DNA of 32,417 nucleotides from Candidatus Methanoflorens stordalenmirensis (GTDB lineage Archaea; Halobacteriota; Bog-38; Methanoflorentales; Methanoflorentaceae): assembly GCA_003139855.1 (NCBI GenBank), contig PLGY01000054.1, forward strand, positions 6,219 to 38,635, given 5' to 3'. Position 1 is the stretch's first letter. The number at the start of each line of letters is the position of its first letter. Under the pieces are notes generated by a model, which searched no databases, was not told the DNA's origin, and saw nothing but the letters and a program-made list of their open reading frames with translations. The position numbers were made by a program, and so were the translations under genes. Positions 18,737-28,734 of this stretch are shown here, piece after piece.

Positions 18737-19126
18737 TCAGCTTGCTTCCTTAGAAGAGCCAAGCATGCGCAGGCACAGATCCTTGCCTTCGCGAGCTTCT
18801 CGATTGTCTGGGTCGATCTCAAGCGCCTTGTTGAACGCCTCCAAAGCCGCGTCGCGCTCGCCAAGACGCCCCAAGGCGCAGCCTTTGTCACTCCAGGCCG
18901 CTGCGAGCGTCGGATCGGCTTCCGTCGCCTTCCCGAACTTACCCAAGGCGCCTTGGTAGTCACCTTGTTGGTATAGAGCAATGCCTTCGTTGACCTGCTC
19001 CTTTGCGGTCGATGCACTCTGATCGACGCCGGGCTCTTCGGCCAAAACAGCTCCGCATTCTCTGCAGAAACGCGCGGAGGAGCTTGGGGTCGTTCCACAC
19101 GACTTACAGAACTTTGTATCAGTCAT
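18737..19126 (-). CDS. Zinc-ribbon plus TPR repeat protein
   Basis: N-terminal KFCKSCGTTPSSSARFCRECGAVL (two CxxC), then TPR units (EGIALYQQGDYQGALGKFGKATEADPTLAAAWSDKGCALGRLGERDAALEAFNKALEIDP). Confidence 0.88.
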   Translation of the reverse strand: MTDTKFCKSCGTTPSSSARFCRECGAVLAEEPGVDQSASTAKEQVNEGIALYQQGDYQGALGKFGKATEADPTLAAAWSDKGCALGRLGERDAALEAFNKALEIDPDNREAREGKDLCLRMLGSSKEAS

Positions 19127-19467
19127 AAACTCGATCTAAAATATCGCAACAAAGCAATAAAGCTTGTGATTGGGTTTAACTCAAAAATCGAATCAGCATA
19201 CTCCAACGTCAAATATGAAAAATGGAAATTGAGTTGCGATTTCCGCAGATGCTTCGATCCGTTAGTCGAAGGAATGCTGGCGACAGTCTAGAAATGCTAA
19301 ATTGATGCTGCAGCGATTTTTCAGCGGCCGAGTGACTGGGCTGACAAGATCATTTTTTTGCGGGAACTCCAAAGCGTTTACAATTTCAAGGTAAAATCCG
19401 ATTATAATGGCGCGGACGCCGATCGCTTTAGTGATCGCACAAGGTCTTTTGGATCGGCCGGTCGCCT

Positions 19468-21243
19468 CTAGAAGTCCATTGCATTCAGTATCCGTTTGTT
19501 AAGCCGCGCGCATTGGGCTTTCAAGTAGTACTTGCTTTGTGCAATCTGCTGCCTGAGCAGCGCCTCCATCTCTTCAGCGGTCCTATAGGTAAACGGATCG
19601 AGTTCCTTTAAGCGCTCTTGTGGCAATCCCTCCACCCGCGTCGGGACAAGTACTTTGTCGCCCCACCGCGGATGTGGCTCGTAGTCAACTGCACCACGCG
19701 CCGCTTGGATCAAGAACACCTGCGTCTCTTCGATGGTAGGGCCGGTCCCCCCCACCGGCTTTTTTTTGCCGTCCATTTCTTCAAAAAGCGTCTTTGCGAG
19801 CCATATGGGTTCGTCGCCAAGGTGTGTATCGGCCCATACGTACCTTGCACCGACGCGTCCGGTCGTGTTGATGAGATACGATTCGATTGGATTTTCAGTT
19901 TTTGCCCTTTCCTTCATAAACTCGTAGAATCGGTGGGTGTGGGCGGCGTTCCCGACGCCCATTGTGAACGGCAAGCAATACCTCGATTCATACTTCTCGC
20001 CGCCGACGCCTTCTCGACCTTGCGCGGGGTGGCCGATCGTTCTGCCGTCTGCAAGCACCTTTGCGGCGAACGCAGAATCGTTCAGCTTCACCCAGGCATA
20101 GTCCGAGATATATCCGGGGCTGATGAACACGGCCATGTTGAGCGGTCCGGATGAGTCAACATTTCCGTCGAAGTAGCCGGTGTCCTCCAAGAAGATGATG
20201 CTCCGCGCGTTTTGATTCAGTTTTCCGTGATACTGAAGTATCTCGCCGCGAAAACTCACGTCGCCGTGCTCGTCCCATTCCGTGTTTTCGTGGAGCGCGT
20301 TCGGCGACATTCCGGCGTTGTAGATGGCGTGCTGCGTTACGTCGACGTCCTCTGTTTTGGTCCAGCAGCCGCGTTCGGGGCTGACAACGCGGTCCTCAAA
20401 CACCGCGACTACGTCGTCATTTCGAATGAGTTGGTTAGAAATAAACTCGAGTGGATTGATTCCAAACTTGTCGATGTAGATCTGTGCGATCTTCTCGTCG
20501 TAGACGTAGTGCCCGTGAGTGGATTTTCCGCTGCCGGTCAGTCCCCAGACCGACATCACTATGTCCTTACTTGTGCCGTCAACGCGCCTAACGGTAAACT
20601 CCTTAAGCGAAGCGTGCTCGCCTGTTCCCCCCCTCTTGTAGATCTCATAAATCCAGTGCGAAAGGAATCCCTTCTTCGCTTCTCCCATGTACGAAGATGC
20701 GGCGACGATGCTGTAGTTGTGGAAGGGAAAGCGGATGACCTTCAGCATCTCGTTTTTCCCGGGCACGTTGGGATTCTCAAGATAGTGAGGGATCATAAAA
20801 AGCTGTGCATCAGGCTGTGCGTCCGGATCGCCTGGGAAATTGACCGCTTGCCAGCGGTACGCGACGTCAGGAAATTGCGCGTCGCAGTAGAGCCGACATT
20901 TCATCTCTCCTTTTGAACCCTTTTGCCCGAGCGTTGCGTCTGCCTGAATCATCGGCTGGTCAAGAATGTGCTCCAGCACGCGAAGCATCAACAGTCGGTG
21001 CTCCACGCGCAGGTCATCTTCACGCTCAACTACGACGCTGCCCGCCGCGCTTCTGTTCCAGATGTTTGATGCCCAGTTCCACGACCCGTTTCTAAACTGC
21101 GTTCCGTAGAGTTTTGCGCGCTCCAACAAATCCGGTGGATTGTTCTGGATAGGCTTCAAACCGACCTTTTGCTTGTCCGCTACTATCTGCTCGAACAGCT
21201 TGGGAAAACTCGTTATCGTTATGTCATCGGGGGAAATTGGCAT
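19468..21243 (-). CDS. pckA: Phosphoenolpyruvate carboxykinase (ATP) family protein, divergent
   Basis: 591 aa. P-loop MSVWGLTGSGKSTHGHYVYDEK (GLTGSGKST at 20518-20544), SSYMGEAKKGFLSHWIY, VAVFEDRVVSPERGCWTKTEDVD, NQNARSIIFLEDTG: counterparts of conserved PEPCK(ATP) blocks. Confidence 0.8.
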   Translation of the reverse strand: MPISPDDITITSFPKLFEQIVADKQKVGLKPIQNNPPDLLERAKLYGTQFRNGSWNWASNIWNRSAAGSVVVEREDDLRVEHRLLMLRVLEHILDQPMIQADATLGQKGSKGEMKCRLYCDAQFPDVAYRWQAVNFPGDPDAQPDAQLFMIPHYLENPNVPGKNEMLKVIRFPFHNYSIVAASSYMGEAKKGFLSHWIYEIYKRGGTGEHASLKEFTVRRVDGTSKDIVMSVWGLTGSGKSTHGHYVYDEKIAQIYIDKFGINPLEFISNQLIRNDDVVAVFEDRVVSPERGCWTKTEDVDVTQHAIYNAGMSPNALHENTEWDEHGDVSFRGEILQYHGKLNQNARSIIFLEDTGYFDGNVDSSGPLNMAVFISPGYISDYAWVKLNDSAFAAKVLADGRTIGHPAQGREGVGGEKYESRYCLPFTMGVGNAAHTHRFYEFMKERAKTENPIESYLINTTGRVGARYVWADTHLGDEPIWLAKTLFEEMDGKKKPVGGTGPTIEETQVFLIQAARGAVDYEPHPRWGDKVLVPTRVEGLPQERLKELDPFTYRTAEEMEALLRQQIAQSKYYLKAQCARLNKRILNAMDF

Positions 21244-21298
21244 AAAACCTCAGCGCCTCTGGTTCGGCGGCGATTACGCCTTACTATAGTACTAAAGA

Positions 21299-21308
21299 GT
21301 ATATATCT
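21299..21308 (-). promoter_or_regulatory. Putative TATA box for the PEPCK gene
   Basis: GTATATATCT (minus strand AGATATATAC) about 56 bp upstream of the start. Confidence 0.5.
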
Positions 21309-21401
21309 TTCGTCAGCCCGCGCGAAACAGCTACTGCTTGCTTTTGAGCCTGTATCGACTGTTTCTTCGTCGTCACGCCGCGAGGCTCAAGATCAACGGC
21401 C

Positions 21402-22643
21402 TTAACCGCGACTTACGTCAAGTCCTGATGCGGGAGTGACTTTCATCCTTTCCTTCTGCATGGCAATTTCATAAAGAAGGATGTGTTTTTTCGCGACGAT
21501 AGACCATCCTATCTTTTTCTGCACGTACTCAAGCGCTCGCTTAGAGAAAAGCTCTCTCAACTCGTTATTTCGGAGAAGTAAGAGTATAGCAGCCTTTAAA
21601 TCTTCAAGCGATCCGAGCGGGACGGTTGCGCCCGCTTGACTTGCTTCGACTTCCGCCTTGAGGCCTTCGACCGCCGTTACCACCGCAGGCTTTCCCAGCG
21701 CAAACGCGTGTGCAAGATTCCCGCTCTGCGACGCTCGATCATACGGCAGTACGATGAAATCCGCCAAGTTGAGTAGTGAGTCGTATTCTCTCGGCGTGAA
21801 AGCCCCCGTGATAACCCGGATATTGTCCTTAACGGGAGATTCTGAAATGGCCTTGAGCAGCTTCGGCTTGTAATAGAGACCACTAGGAGACCCCGGTCTT
21901 GCGTCGCCCGCAATAACGAGAACCGCATTCTTGGCTTTGTCGAGCACGCCAGGCCATATGGCCACCACGTCTTCGAACCGCTTGTTTGGTTCCCACCACC
22001 CAATACACAGAACGACTTTTTTGCCTTCGTATCCGAACTGTCTCTTCGCCTCTCGTTCGTCGGGGACGTCTTCCGCGACCACAGTCTTTGCCCCGTGCGG
22101 GATAACGTAAACGTTGTTTGGTATCCTCCCTAAGTTCGCCGGCAAAAAGATCTTCTGAAATTCTTCGTGCACGATGCCCGCGTCAACGGTATCTAGACTC
22201 AAGCTGGTAAAGATAGCCTCTTCTCGACCAAGCGTGCTGTATACCGAATGGTACGTGATCACCGCAGGCACACGCGCGACGAAAAGTAGAAAGAGTAAAT
22301 CGATGATGCTAATCCCATAGTCTCCCATATTCGCGTATAGGCCGTATTCGTGTTGAATGTGTACGACGTCTGGTTTCAGATCCATTATCTTCTTAAAAAT
22401 GACGCGTTCCCAGTCGGGCTTCGAAATATCTATAATCCCGAACACGTTTGTCTGTGATTCGTGTCCGCCCACGTCCTCATCAGTATGACTGATCACGTAG
22501 ACCGTGTGACCAAGACTTTCCATCGCGTTAATCAGCTCAGACGAGTATGTTGCGATTCCGTCATGGCGCGGGGGAAAAGGAGTCACCATGCACACCCGCA
22601 GCGGCCCAGCATCGTTCTCGCCTAGATCTGTCGTAGAATTCAT
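21402..22643 (-). CDS. Glycosyltransferase, GT-B fold (family 4-like)
   Basis: 413 aa. CMVTPFPPRHDGIATYSSELINAMESLGHTVYVISH; PDVVHIQHEYGLY; VVLCIGWWEPNKRFEDVV; DFIVLPYDRASQSGNLAHAFALGKPAVVTAVEG. Confidence 0.93.
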   Translation of the reverse strand: MNSTTDLGENDAGPLRVCMVTPFPPRHDGIATYSSELINAMESLGHTVYVISHTDEDVGGHESQTNVFGIIDISKPDWERVIFKKIMDLKPDVVHIQHEYGLYANMGDYGISIIDLLFLLFVARVPAVITYHSVYSTLGREEAIFTSLSLDTVDAGIVHEEFQKIFLPANLGRIPNNVYVIPHGAKTVVAEDVPDEREAKRQFGYEGKKVVLCIGWWEPNKRFEDVVAIWPGVLDKAKNAVLVIAGDARPGSPSGLYYKPKLLKAISESPVKDNIRVITGAFTPREYDSLLNLADFIVLPYDRASQSGNLAHAFALGKPAVVTAVEGLKAEVEASQAGATVPLGSLEDLKAAILLLLRNNELRELFSKRALEYVQKKIGWSIVAKKHILLYEIAMQKERMKVTPASGLDVSRG

Positions 22644-22723
22644 AACATATCAACCCCCCGTTCACGCGGGGATTCCCTCATTCCGTGCCTGTCGCACAGG
22701 CATGACTGCGATAAGCTTGGAAG

Positions 22724-22732
22724 TATATTATA
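22724..22732 (-). promoter_or_regulatory. Putative TATA box for the glycosyltransferase gene
   Basis: Minus-strand TATAATATA about 80 nt upstream of the ATG; predicts a ~58 nt 5' leader. Confidence 0.5.
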
Positions 22733-23041
22733 CATGCGCTATGCTCTTTCATCAAATCTCGTGTCGCGGCGCCACGGGTCTGCATGACGCGGCGTGATAG
22801 GTCGCAACGCCCCACACCAGGCCTCAGCGTCACGCAAACGCTTGCGAGAGCTCGTGCTTGCAAGCAAAAGAACGAAGAGCGAGCAGATGTTATTGAAAGG
22901 TTACACTAAAGCAACTGACTCAGAGGATAAAATCAGCGAATCTGTTCTATCCTGCGACTTCGGCAAGGAGAACTATCTGGCCTGTCGCCTTCTTGCGTGG
23001 GGCTTAGAAGCGTAGCTATTCGCTTGTCCAACGCGGAACGA

Positions 23042-23413
23042 TCAGCTGAACAAGTCTCCTTCGTATTTTGTTGCGCCTTGGCTAAGCGCCATTTCGACTG
23101 CTTCCTTATCTTTCATCAGGAAGATCTTGTCGTCCCCGACTTCCTCAAACTCAACGCTGTTTTTGAGAATCTCCTTGTGCTTCTGGAAACGCCCTATCGT
23201 CACGCGGAACTCGGTAAGGTCTTCCACCACGTTAACGTCGTAACCCGCTGCCTGCAAGATATCCTGAATCTTCTCGAGATCTGCTGGGGGGATCTCAAAC
23301 CGATAGTTGGGACCGTTGTAGTAATCGCCCAACTGCTTAAAAAGCCCAGGATCGCCGAGGTACTGCTTAAAAATGTAGATATCGTGGAGCTTAAAGATGT
23401 TAATACTCGCCAT
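23042..23413 (-). CDS. Conserved hypothetical protein
   Basis: MASINIFKLHDIYIFKQYLGDPGLFKQLGDYYNGPNYRFEIPPADLEKIQDILQAAGYDV... Protein-like composition, ATG at 23413 (tracked ORF extends to 23422 via TTG). Confidence 0.7.
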   Translation of the reverse strand: MASINIFKLHDIYIFKQYLGDPGLFKQLGDYYNGPNYRFEIPPADLEKIQDILQAAGYDVNVVEDLTEFRVTIGRFQKHKEILKNSVEFEEVGDDKIFLMKDKEAVEMALSQGATKYEGDLFS

Positions 23414-23610
23414 TTGAACCAAAAAAAGATACGCCTAAAAGTATTTAGCTCTATTTCTAATCGCCTCGCGACCACACCGATGCTGCGGTACCGGTATGGC
23501 TTTTTTTAAGTGATTTCAGCATATGCGCGAACAAGAGAAAGGTTAACTTGTAGCAACAACAACACTCCGGTAGTGTCGGCGCTCGGCGCTGAACTCGCCA
23601 AGATGATTCG

Positions 23611-26600
23611 ATGATCAAGGATATTAATCACTATTTTGAACAGCTAGAATCTGAGCTTGAAGCCTGTTTCACTATCGCGTCTGAGGCGCGGAAAAACGGC
23701 GAGGATCCTTCCCTCTCTCCCGAAATCCTGCCGGCTCGGGACCTTGCCGAGCGCGTTGAGAACCTCATCGGCATCCCAGGACTGGCGCAGCGGATACGGC
23801 AGCTTGATAAAACAATGTCCCGCGAAGAGGCGGCGCTCGCGATTGGTCTGGGCTTTGCAAATAACGAATTCGGCTCGTACGAGAGCAAAGTCCAAGTGGT
23901 GGAAAAGGCAGTGAGAGCCGCAGTCGCGATGTTGACCGAAGGGGTCGTCGCCGCCCCCATTGAGGGGATCGCGCGGGTGGAACTCGGCATGAACGACGAT
24001 CGAACCGATTACCTCCAAATCTTTTATTCCGGCCCTATCAGAAGTGCTGGTGGAACTGCCCAAGCGCTTTCCGTGTTAGTCGCCGACTACGTACGGCGCG
24101 CGGTCGGCATTGGCCGATACGTGCCGCGGGACGAGGAGGTCGAGCGATACGTGGAAGAGATTCCACTCTACAAGACGCTCGTAAACCTGCAATATACGCC
24201 CTCGGCCAGCGAGATCAGAACCATCGTGACGAATTGTCCCATCTGTGTTAACGGTGAAGGAACGGAACAGGATGAGGTCTCAGGCTTTCGAAACCTTGAC
24301 AGGGTAAAGACGAACGCGGTTCGCGGCGGCATGGCGCTCGTTTTGGCAGAGGGTCTGGCTCAGAAAGCGCCAAAGCTGAAGAAGTACGTATCGCAGCTCG
24401 GACTCGACGGGTGGGGATGGTTAGACGAAATTATTCACGCTAAAGTGGCCGAAGAAGGAGAAGGAGAAAGAAGCTCAAAAGTGAAGAAGCGTGCAGGCGA
24501 GACCCAAATTGCCCCAAACTGGACGTACATGGAGGACATCATCGCCGGTCGACCCGTGTTCTCGCATCCTTCGCGCAAGGGGGGCTTTCGGCTTCGGTAC
24601 GGACGAGCGCGCAACACGGGCTTTGCTTCTGCAGGAATCAACCCCGCGACGATGGTCGTGCTCGGTGAATTCTTAGCTCCGGGAACGCAACTGAAGATGG
24701 AACGGCCGGGTAAGGCTGCCGGGATTTCTTCAGTCGATTCAATCGAAGGACCGACCGTAAAACTCTACAATGGAACCGTCGTCCGCATCGACTCGTACGA
24801 AGCGGCGCTTACGCATAAAAACGACATCGACGAGATACTCGACATCGGAGAGATTCTCATAAACTATGGAGACTTCCTCGGCAATAACCACCCACTGATT
24901 CCTTCACCCTACGTGCACGAATGGTGGACACAAGATCTTGAGGAGGCAGCAACGCGCTTGAACGAGGTCGCCCCCTCCGTTGACGCACAGGAGCTTACGG
25001 CGTCCCGCACGCTACAGCTTTCGCGGCACTTCGGCATCCCGCTGCACCCCAAGTTTACCTATTTGTGGCACGACATAACGCTCATTGAACTCGCGCAGCT
25101 GGCCGAGGTCGTCAGCCAAACGGGTAGAATATCGGCGGGCACCCCATCCGGGGACGCCGCGGATGGATCTGACGCACCGGTCGAACTCATCGTGCCTGAC
25201 GACCCCAAGACAAAGGAGCTGCTCGAAGCGCTCCTCGTCCCTCACGTCGTTGCTGAGGGCAACGTGGTGATTGACGACGCAGCGGCATTCATCACGAGTC
25301 TCGGGCTCAGTGAGTCGCTTAGCAAGGACTGGTTTTCATTAAAAAGCCCGCGCATCAAATCTCCGATTGACGCGGTAACGCTCCTGAGCGGGATCGAAAT
25401 CCGAAAACGGGCGCCTTCAAGGATCGGAGGACGGATGGGACGACCGGAGAAATCAAAAGCCCGGGAGATGAAGCCTCCCCCGCACGTGCTCTTCCCTATC
25501 GGTAATGCGGGCGGGCGCGACCGATCCCTTCGAAGGGCGGCGGGTTCATCAAAAGCGGCCGCCGAACGCGCGTCGGAAATCGACGTGCAGTACCTCGGCA
25601 TAATCGACGTCGACGTAGGCGTCCGGCGTTGTCCGACGTGCTTGAACGAAACCTACCAAACGCGCTGCGAATGCGGAGCGTTCGCGGAGCCTGTCACGTT
25701 CTGTCCGACGTGTTCGCGCGATCTGCGGAACGGAGCCACGTGTCCAAAGTGTCACAGACAGGGAGTGAGTCATCGGATCCAGTCCATCGACCTGCGAAAG
25801 GTCTACCAGCAGGCGCTCATTCGACTTGACGAAACGGCACGATTCGACAGATTTAAAGGTGTATTGGGCCTGATATCTAAGAACAAAACGCCTGAGCCCA
25901 TAGAAAAAGGCGTGTTGCGCGCAAAACACGAAATCTTTGTGTTCAAGGACGGTACCTGTAGGTACGATTTGACCGACCTGCCCACGACACACTTCACGCC
26001 ACGGGAGATCTCAGTTCCGACGAGCAAGCTTCGCGACTTAGGATACGACGTGACAGACGATGACGATGTCGTCGAACTTGCGCCACAAGACATCATCCTT
26101 TCCCTGGATTGTGGCGAGTGGCTTGTCCGTGTGTCTAACTTCATCGACGATCTGCTCGTGAAGTACTACCGACAGCCGGCTTACTATGAAGCAAAAACGA
26201 AAGAGGATCTTATCGGTTCGTTGGTGATCGGACTAGCGCCGCACACAAGCGCCGGCGTGCTAGGCCGCGTCATAGGTTTTACCCCCGCTTCGGCAGGCTT
26301 CGCTCATCCGTTCTTCCACGCGTCAAAGCGACGAAACTGCGACGGTGATGAAGACTGCATCATGCTTCTTCTCGACGGGCTCTTGAACTTCTCGTTGTCG
26401 TATCTTCCTGATCGTCGCGGGGGCAAGATGGACGCCCCACTGGTATTGACCACGCGAATCGACCCGAAGGAGATCGATGCCGAGGCGCACAACCTCGACA
26501 TAAGCGACCACTACCCGCTCGAGTTCTACCGCGCTACGCTGGGCTTTGAAGACCCGAAGCGCGTTCACATTGCGACCGTGGCGTCTCGGTTGGGCACAGA

Positions 26601-27084
26601 CGCCGAGTACACCGGCTTTGACTTTACCCATCAATCCTCGTCGATCTCGCTCGGTCCCCTGAACAGCACCTACAAGGTGCTCGAATCGATGATGGATAAG
26701 ATGGAGGCCCAGCTTGAGCTCGCTCGTCGTATACGGGCGGTAGACCAGCGCGACGTCGCAGAGCGCGTTATCAAGACGCATTTCCTTCCCGACCTGATTG
26801 GCAATCTCCGGGCGTTCTCACGCCAGAAGGTGCGATGCGTGAAATGCAATTACAAGGTGCGGCGGCCACCCATTAGCGGCAACTGTCCAAAATGCGGCGG
26901 GAAGATCGTGCTCACCGTTCACGAAGGCACGGTGACAAAGTATATGGCACGCTCGATCCAGATTGCCAACGACTATGGCGTCTCAAAGTACACGCGTCAA
27001 CGGCTTATGCTCCTTGAGATGTCGGTCGACTCTCTGTTTGAGAGCGATGCGTCAAAACAGATGGGTCTTGTCGACTTCATGTAG
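23611..27084 (+). CDS. polC: DNA polymerase D (PolII) large subunit DP2
   Basis: 1157 aa. [59 protein letters not shown]; Zn-binding [18 protein letters not shown]...[39 protein letters not shown] catalytic region; C-terminal [22 protein letters not shown]. No intein-sized insertion. Confidence 0.98.
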   Translation: MIKDINHYFEQLESELEACFTIASEARKNGEDPSLSPEILPARDLAERVENLIGIPGLAQRIRQLDKTMSREEAALAIGLGFANNEFGSYESKVQVVEKAVRAAVAMLTEGVVAAPIEGIARVELGMNDDRTDYLQIFYSGPIRSAGGTAQALSVLVADYVRRAVGIGRYVPRDEEVERYVEEIPLYKTLVNLQYTPSASEIRTIVTNCPICVNGEGTEQDEVSGFRNLDRVKTNAVRGGMALVLAEGLAQKAPKLKKYVSQLGLDGWGWLDEIIHAKVAEEGEGERSSKVKKRAGETQIAPNWTYMEDIIAGRPVFSHPSRKGGFRLRYGRARNTGFASAGINPATMVVLGEFLAPGTQLKMERPGKAAGISSVDSIEGPTVKLYNGTVVRIDSYEAALTHKNDIDEILDIGEILINYGDFLGNNHPLIPSPYVHEWWTQDLEEAATRLNEVAPSVDAQELTASRTLQLSRHFGIPLHPKFTYLWHDITLIELAQLAEVVSQTGRISAGTPSGDAADGSDAPVELIVPDDPKTKELLEALLVPHVVAEGNVVIDDAAAFITSLGLSESLSKDWFSLKSPRIKSPIDAVTLLSGIEIRKRAPSRIGGRMGRPEKSKAREMKPPPHVLFPIGNAGGRDRSLRRAAGSSKAAAERASEIDVQYLGIIDVDVGVRRCPTCLNETYQTRCECGAFAEPVTFCPTCSRDLRNGATCPKCHRQGVSHRIQSIDLRKVYQQALIRLDETARFDRFKGVLGLISKNKTPEPIEKGVLRAKHEIFVFKDGTCRYDLTDLPTTHFTPREISVPTSKLRDLGYDVTDDDDVVELAPQDIILSLDCGEWLVRVSNFIDDLLVKYYRQPAYYEAKTKEDLIGSLVIGLAPHTSAGVLGRVIGFTPASAGFAHPFFHASKRRNCDGDEDCIMLLLDGLLNFSLSYLPDRRGGKMDAPLVLTTRIDPKEIDAEAHNLDISDHYPLEFYRATLGFEDPKRVHIATVASRLGTDAEYTGFDFTHQSSSISLGPLNSTYKVLESMMDKMEAQLELARRIRAVDQRDVAERVIKTHFLPDLIGNLRAFSRQKVRCVKCNYKVRRPPISGNCPKCGGKIVLTVHEGTVTKYMARSIQIANDYGVSKYTRQRLMLLEMSVDSLFESDASKQMGLVDFM

Positions 27085-27205
27085 AGGGGTCAGCTCCTGT
27101 CACGGGACCGTGCGTATCCTCACAACGCGACGGACATTTGACGCACAATGCCGCCTCATAAACGGCTGTCCGTAACACGCCTCGGATCACAATGAGTAGA
27201 TAAGT

Positions 27206-28315
27206 ATGGTGGACATTCCCAAACTGGTACTAAACACTGGTCTCCAGTTCTTGCGCTCGCCCGAAGGCCCCACTGACTGGAGGCAAGTCGCACAAAATGC
27301 GGCAAACGTCGGCGACGCTGAAAGGCGGACCTACGAAGAGAAACGACGGCTTCTGCCGGCCTATGAAACCTTCGTGAGCGAACCAACGCCCCAGATCATT
27401 GAGTTAACAGGACTTCACGCGCCAAGCGTTCGCGAGGCACGGGTCTTCGACCGATATGACTGGATCGATATGAACATCACGGCGTTCGAAGACCAGCTCG
27501 CCCCGCTGGAAAAAGCGCTCGTGACGCAAAAAACGGGTTCGCTGATAAGCAAAGGCGTATACAAGTCGAATCAGGTCATCTCGACGGTCGGTCTCGGGTT
27601 TCTCCTCGGCTACCTCGCAAAGAAAGTACTCGGCCAGTATGACCCGAGCCTTTTCGGTCGCGAAATTGTAAGTGGGCAGATCTATTTTGTGGAGCCTAAC
27701 ATCGAAATGGTCGAGCGCCAACTCTCGTTTTCACGAGATGACTTTAGACGGTGGATCGCCATCCACGAAGTCACCCACGCCGTCGTCTTCGAGTCAGTGC
27801 CGTGGCTCAAGGGCCACCTAAATCAGCTTCTCAAACGGTACTTGGAGGCGACCAACGACGGGCTCACATCAGAGGGGCTCCAGTCGCGGGCCCGTGCGGT
27901 CGCGAGCCATTACGCACGGCGGAGACAGCTCTCGCTTATGCACGCGGCTCTCTCGAGCGAGCAGATAGGACTCATCAATCAGATTCAAGCTCTAATGAGC
28001 GTAATCGAGGGCTATTCGGATTTTGTCATGGACAGGATCGGCAAAGAGATGCTCGCCACGTACAATTACATGAAGCGTGAGTTTGAACTCCGTAGAAGGC
28101 GCAAAAGCGGGAGAGAGATGCTCTTTGAGCGCGCAACGGGACTCGGCTTGAAGATGGAGCAGTATGTTCTAGGAGAACGATTCGTTTCGCACATCGCAGC
28201 GAATCGAGGGATCGAATTCGTCAACCGGGTGTGGCGCTCTCCGCACGATGTGCCGACGCTTGATGAGGTAGCCCGGCCTGAAAAGTGGATCACTCGGGAA
28301 GAAAACGCGACATAA
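27206..28315 (+). CDS. Zinc-dependent metalloprotease-like protein (DUF2342 / 'coenzyme F420 biosynthesis-associated' family-like)
   Basis: 369 aa. FVEPNIEMVERQLSFSRDDFRRWIAIHEVTHAVVFESVPWLKGHL with an HExxH motif in the context typical of DUF2342. Confidence 0.8.
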   Translation: MVDIPKLVLNTGLQFLRSPEGPTDWRQVAQNAANVGDAERRTYEEKRRLLPAYETFVSEPTPQIIELTGLHAPSVREARVFDRYDWIDMNITAFEDQLAPLEKALVTQKTGSLISKGVYKSNQVISTVGLGFLLGYLAKKVLGQYDPSLFGREIVSGQIYFVEPNIEMVERQLSFSRDDFRRWIAIHEVTHAVVFESVPWLKGHLNQLLKRYLEATNDGLTSEGLQSRARAVASHYARRRQLSLMHAALSSEQIGLINQIQALMSVIEGYSDFVMDRIGKEMLATYNYMKREFELRRRRKSGREMLFERATGLGLKMEQYVLGERFVSHIAANRGIEFVNRVWRSPHDVPTLDEVARPEKWITREENAT

Positions 28316-28734
28316 GAGATGAACGAGCTAAACCGAAATGCAGTGCTAGGGATGAACGAGTACGGGGCGTTCAGTCCCTTCCAGATCACCACGGCGTTCG
28401 TCACGTGAGCGGAACTTCTCCCGCTTCGCATAGAAATCCGCACGTTCGATAAGCCCGCGAAAAGTCTCACTTACCATGGATCTTCACCGAATAAGCCGAC
28501 GTAGCTATGATGGATAAGCGCATGGCAAGAGCGCCGTGAAAGTAATGGCACTCACGTCCGCGATGGTCCGTGGCCTGACTTGATGAGAGCCCGGGGGGTA
28601 TTCTGCCGTTTTCGTCCGCTCACCCGTTCAGAAATCCCGTGAAAGGAATTTTTACGCCTTTGGAGCTTCTTAATTGGCGCCATTCGCCCGGAGCGGAGAA
28701 TACCTCCACGTAGGGCAGGATAACATTAAATAGC

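Noticed and set aside
18388-18753. 121-aa plus-strand ORF and 18360-18680 minus-strand ORF in the HEAT/TPR intergenic gap
   Set aside because: Both overlap each other and the TPR gene or the HEAT promoter; no motifs and biased composition.
19141-19460. Short open stretch around 19150-19290 (…KLVIGFNSKIESAYSNVKYEKWKLSCDF…)
   Set aside because: No good start codon or RBS and only about 40 codons from a GTG; cannot be supported without homology search.
23611-27084. Possible intein in DP2
   Set aside because: The protein is 1157 aa with continuous conserved blocks; no intein splice motifs or size excess.
28066-28470. 134-aa minus-strand ORF upstream of orc1
   Set aside because: Mostly antisense to the DUF2342-like gene; Ser/Arg-rich shadow ORF.
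28500-28600. Possible C/D box sRNA (ATGATGG ... CCTGACTTGATGAG)
   Set aside because: C'/D'-like boxes are present, but no properly spaced terminal D box or flanking stem; matches are short enough to be chance.
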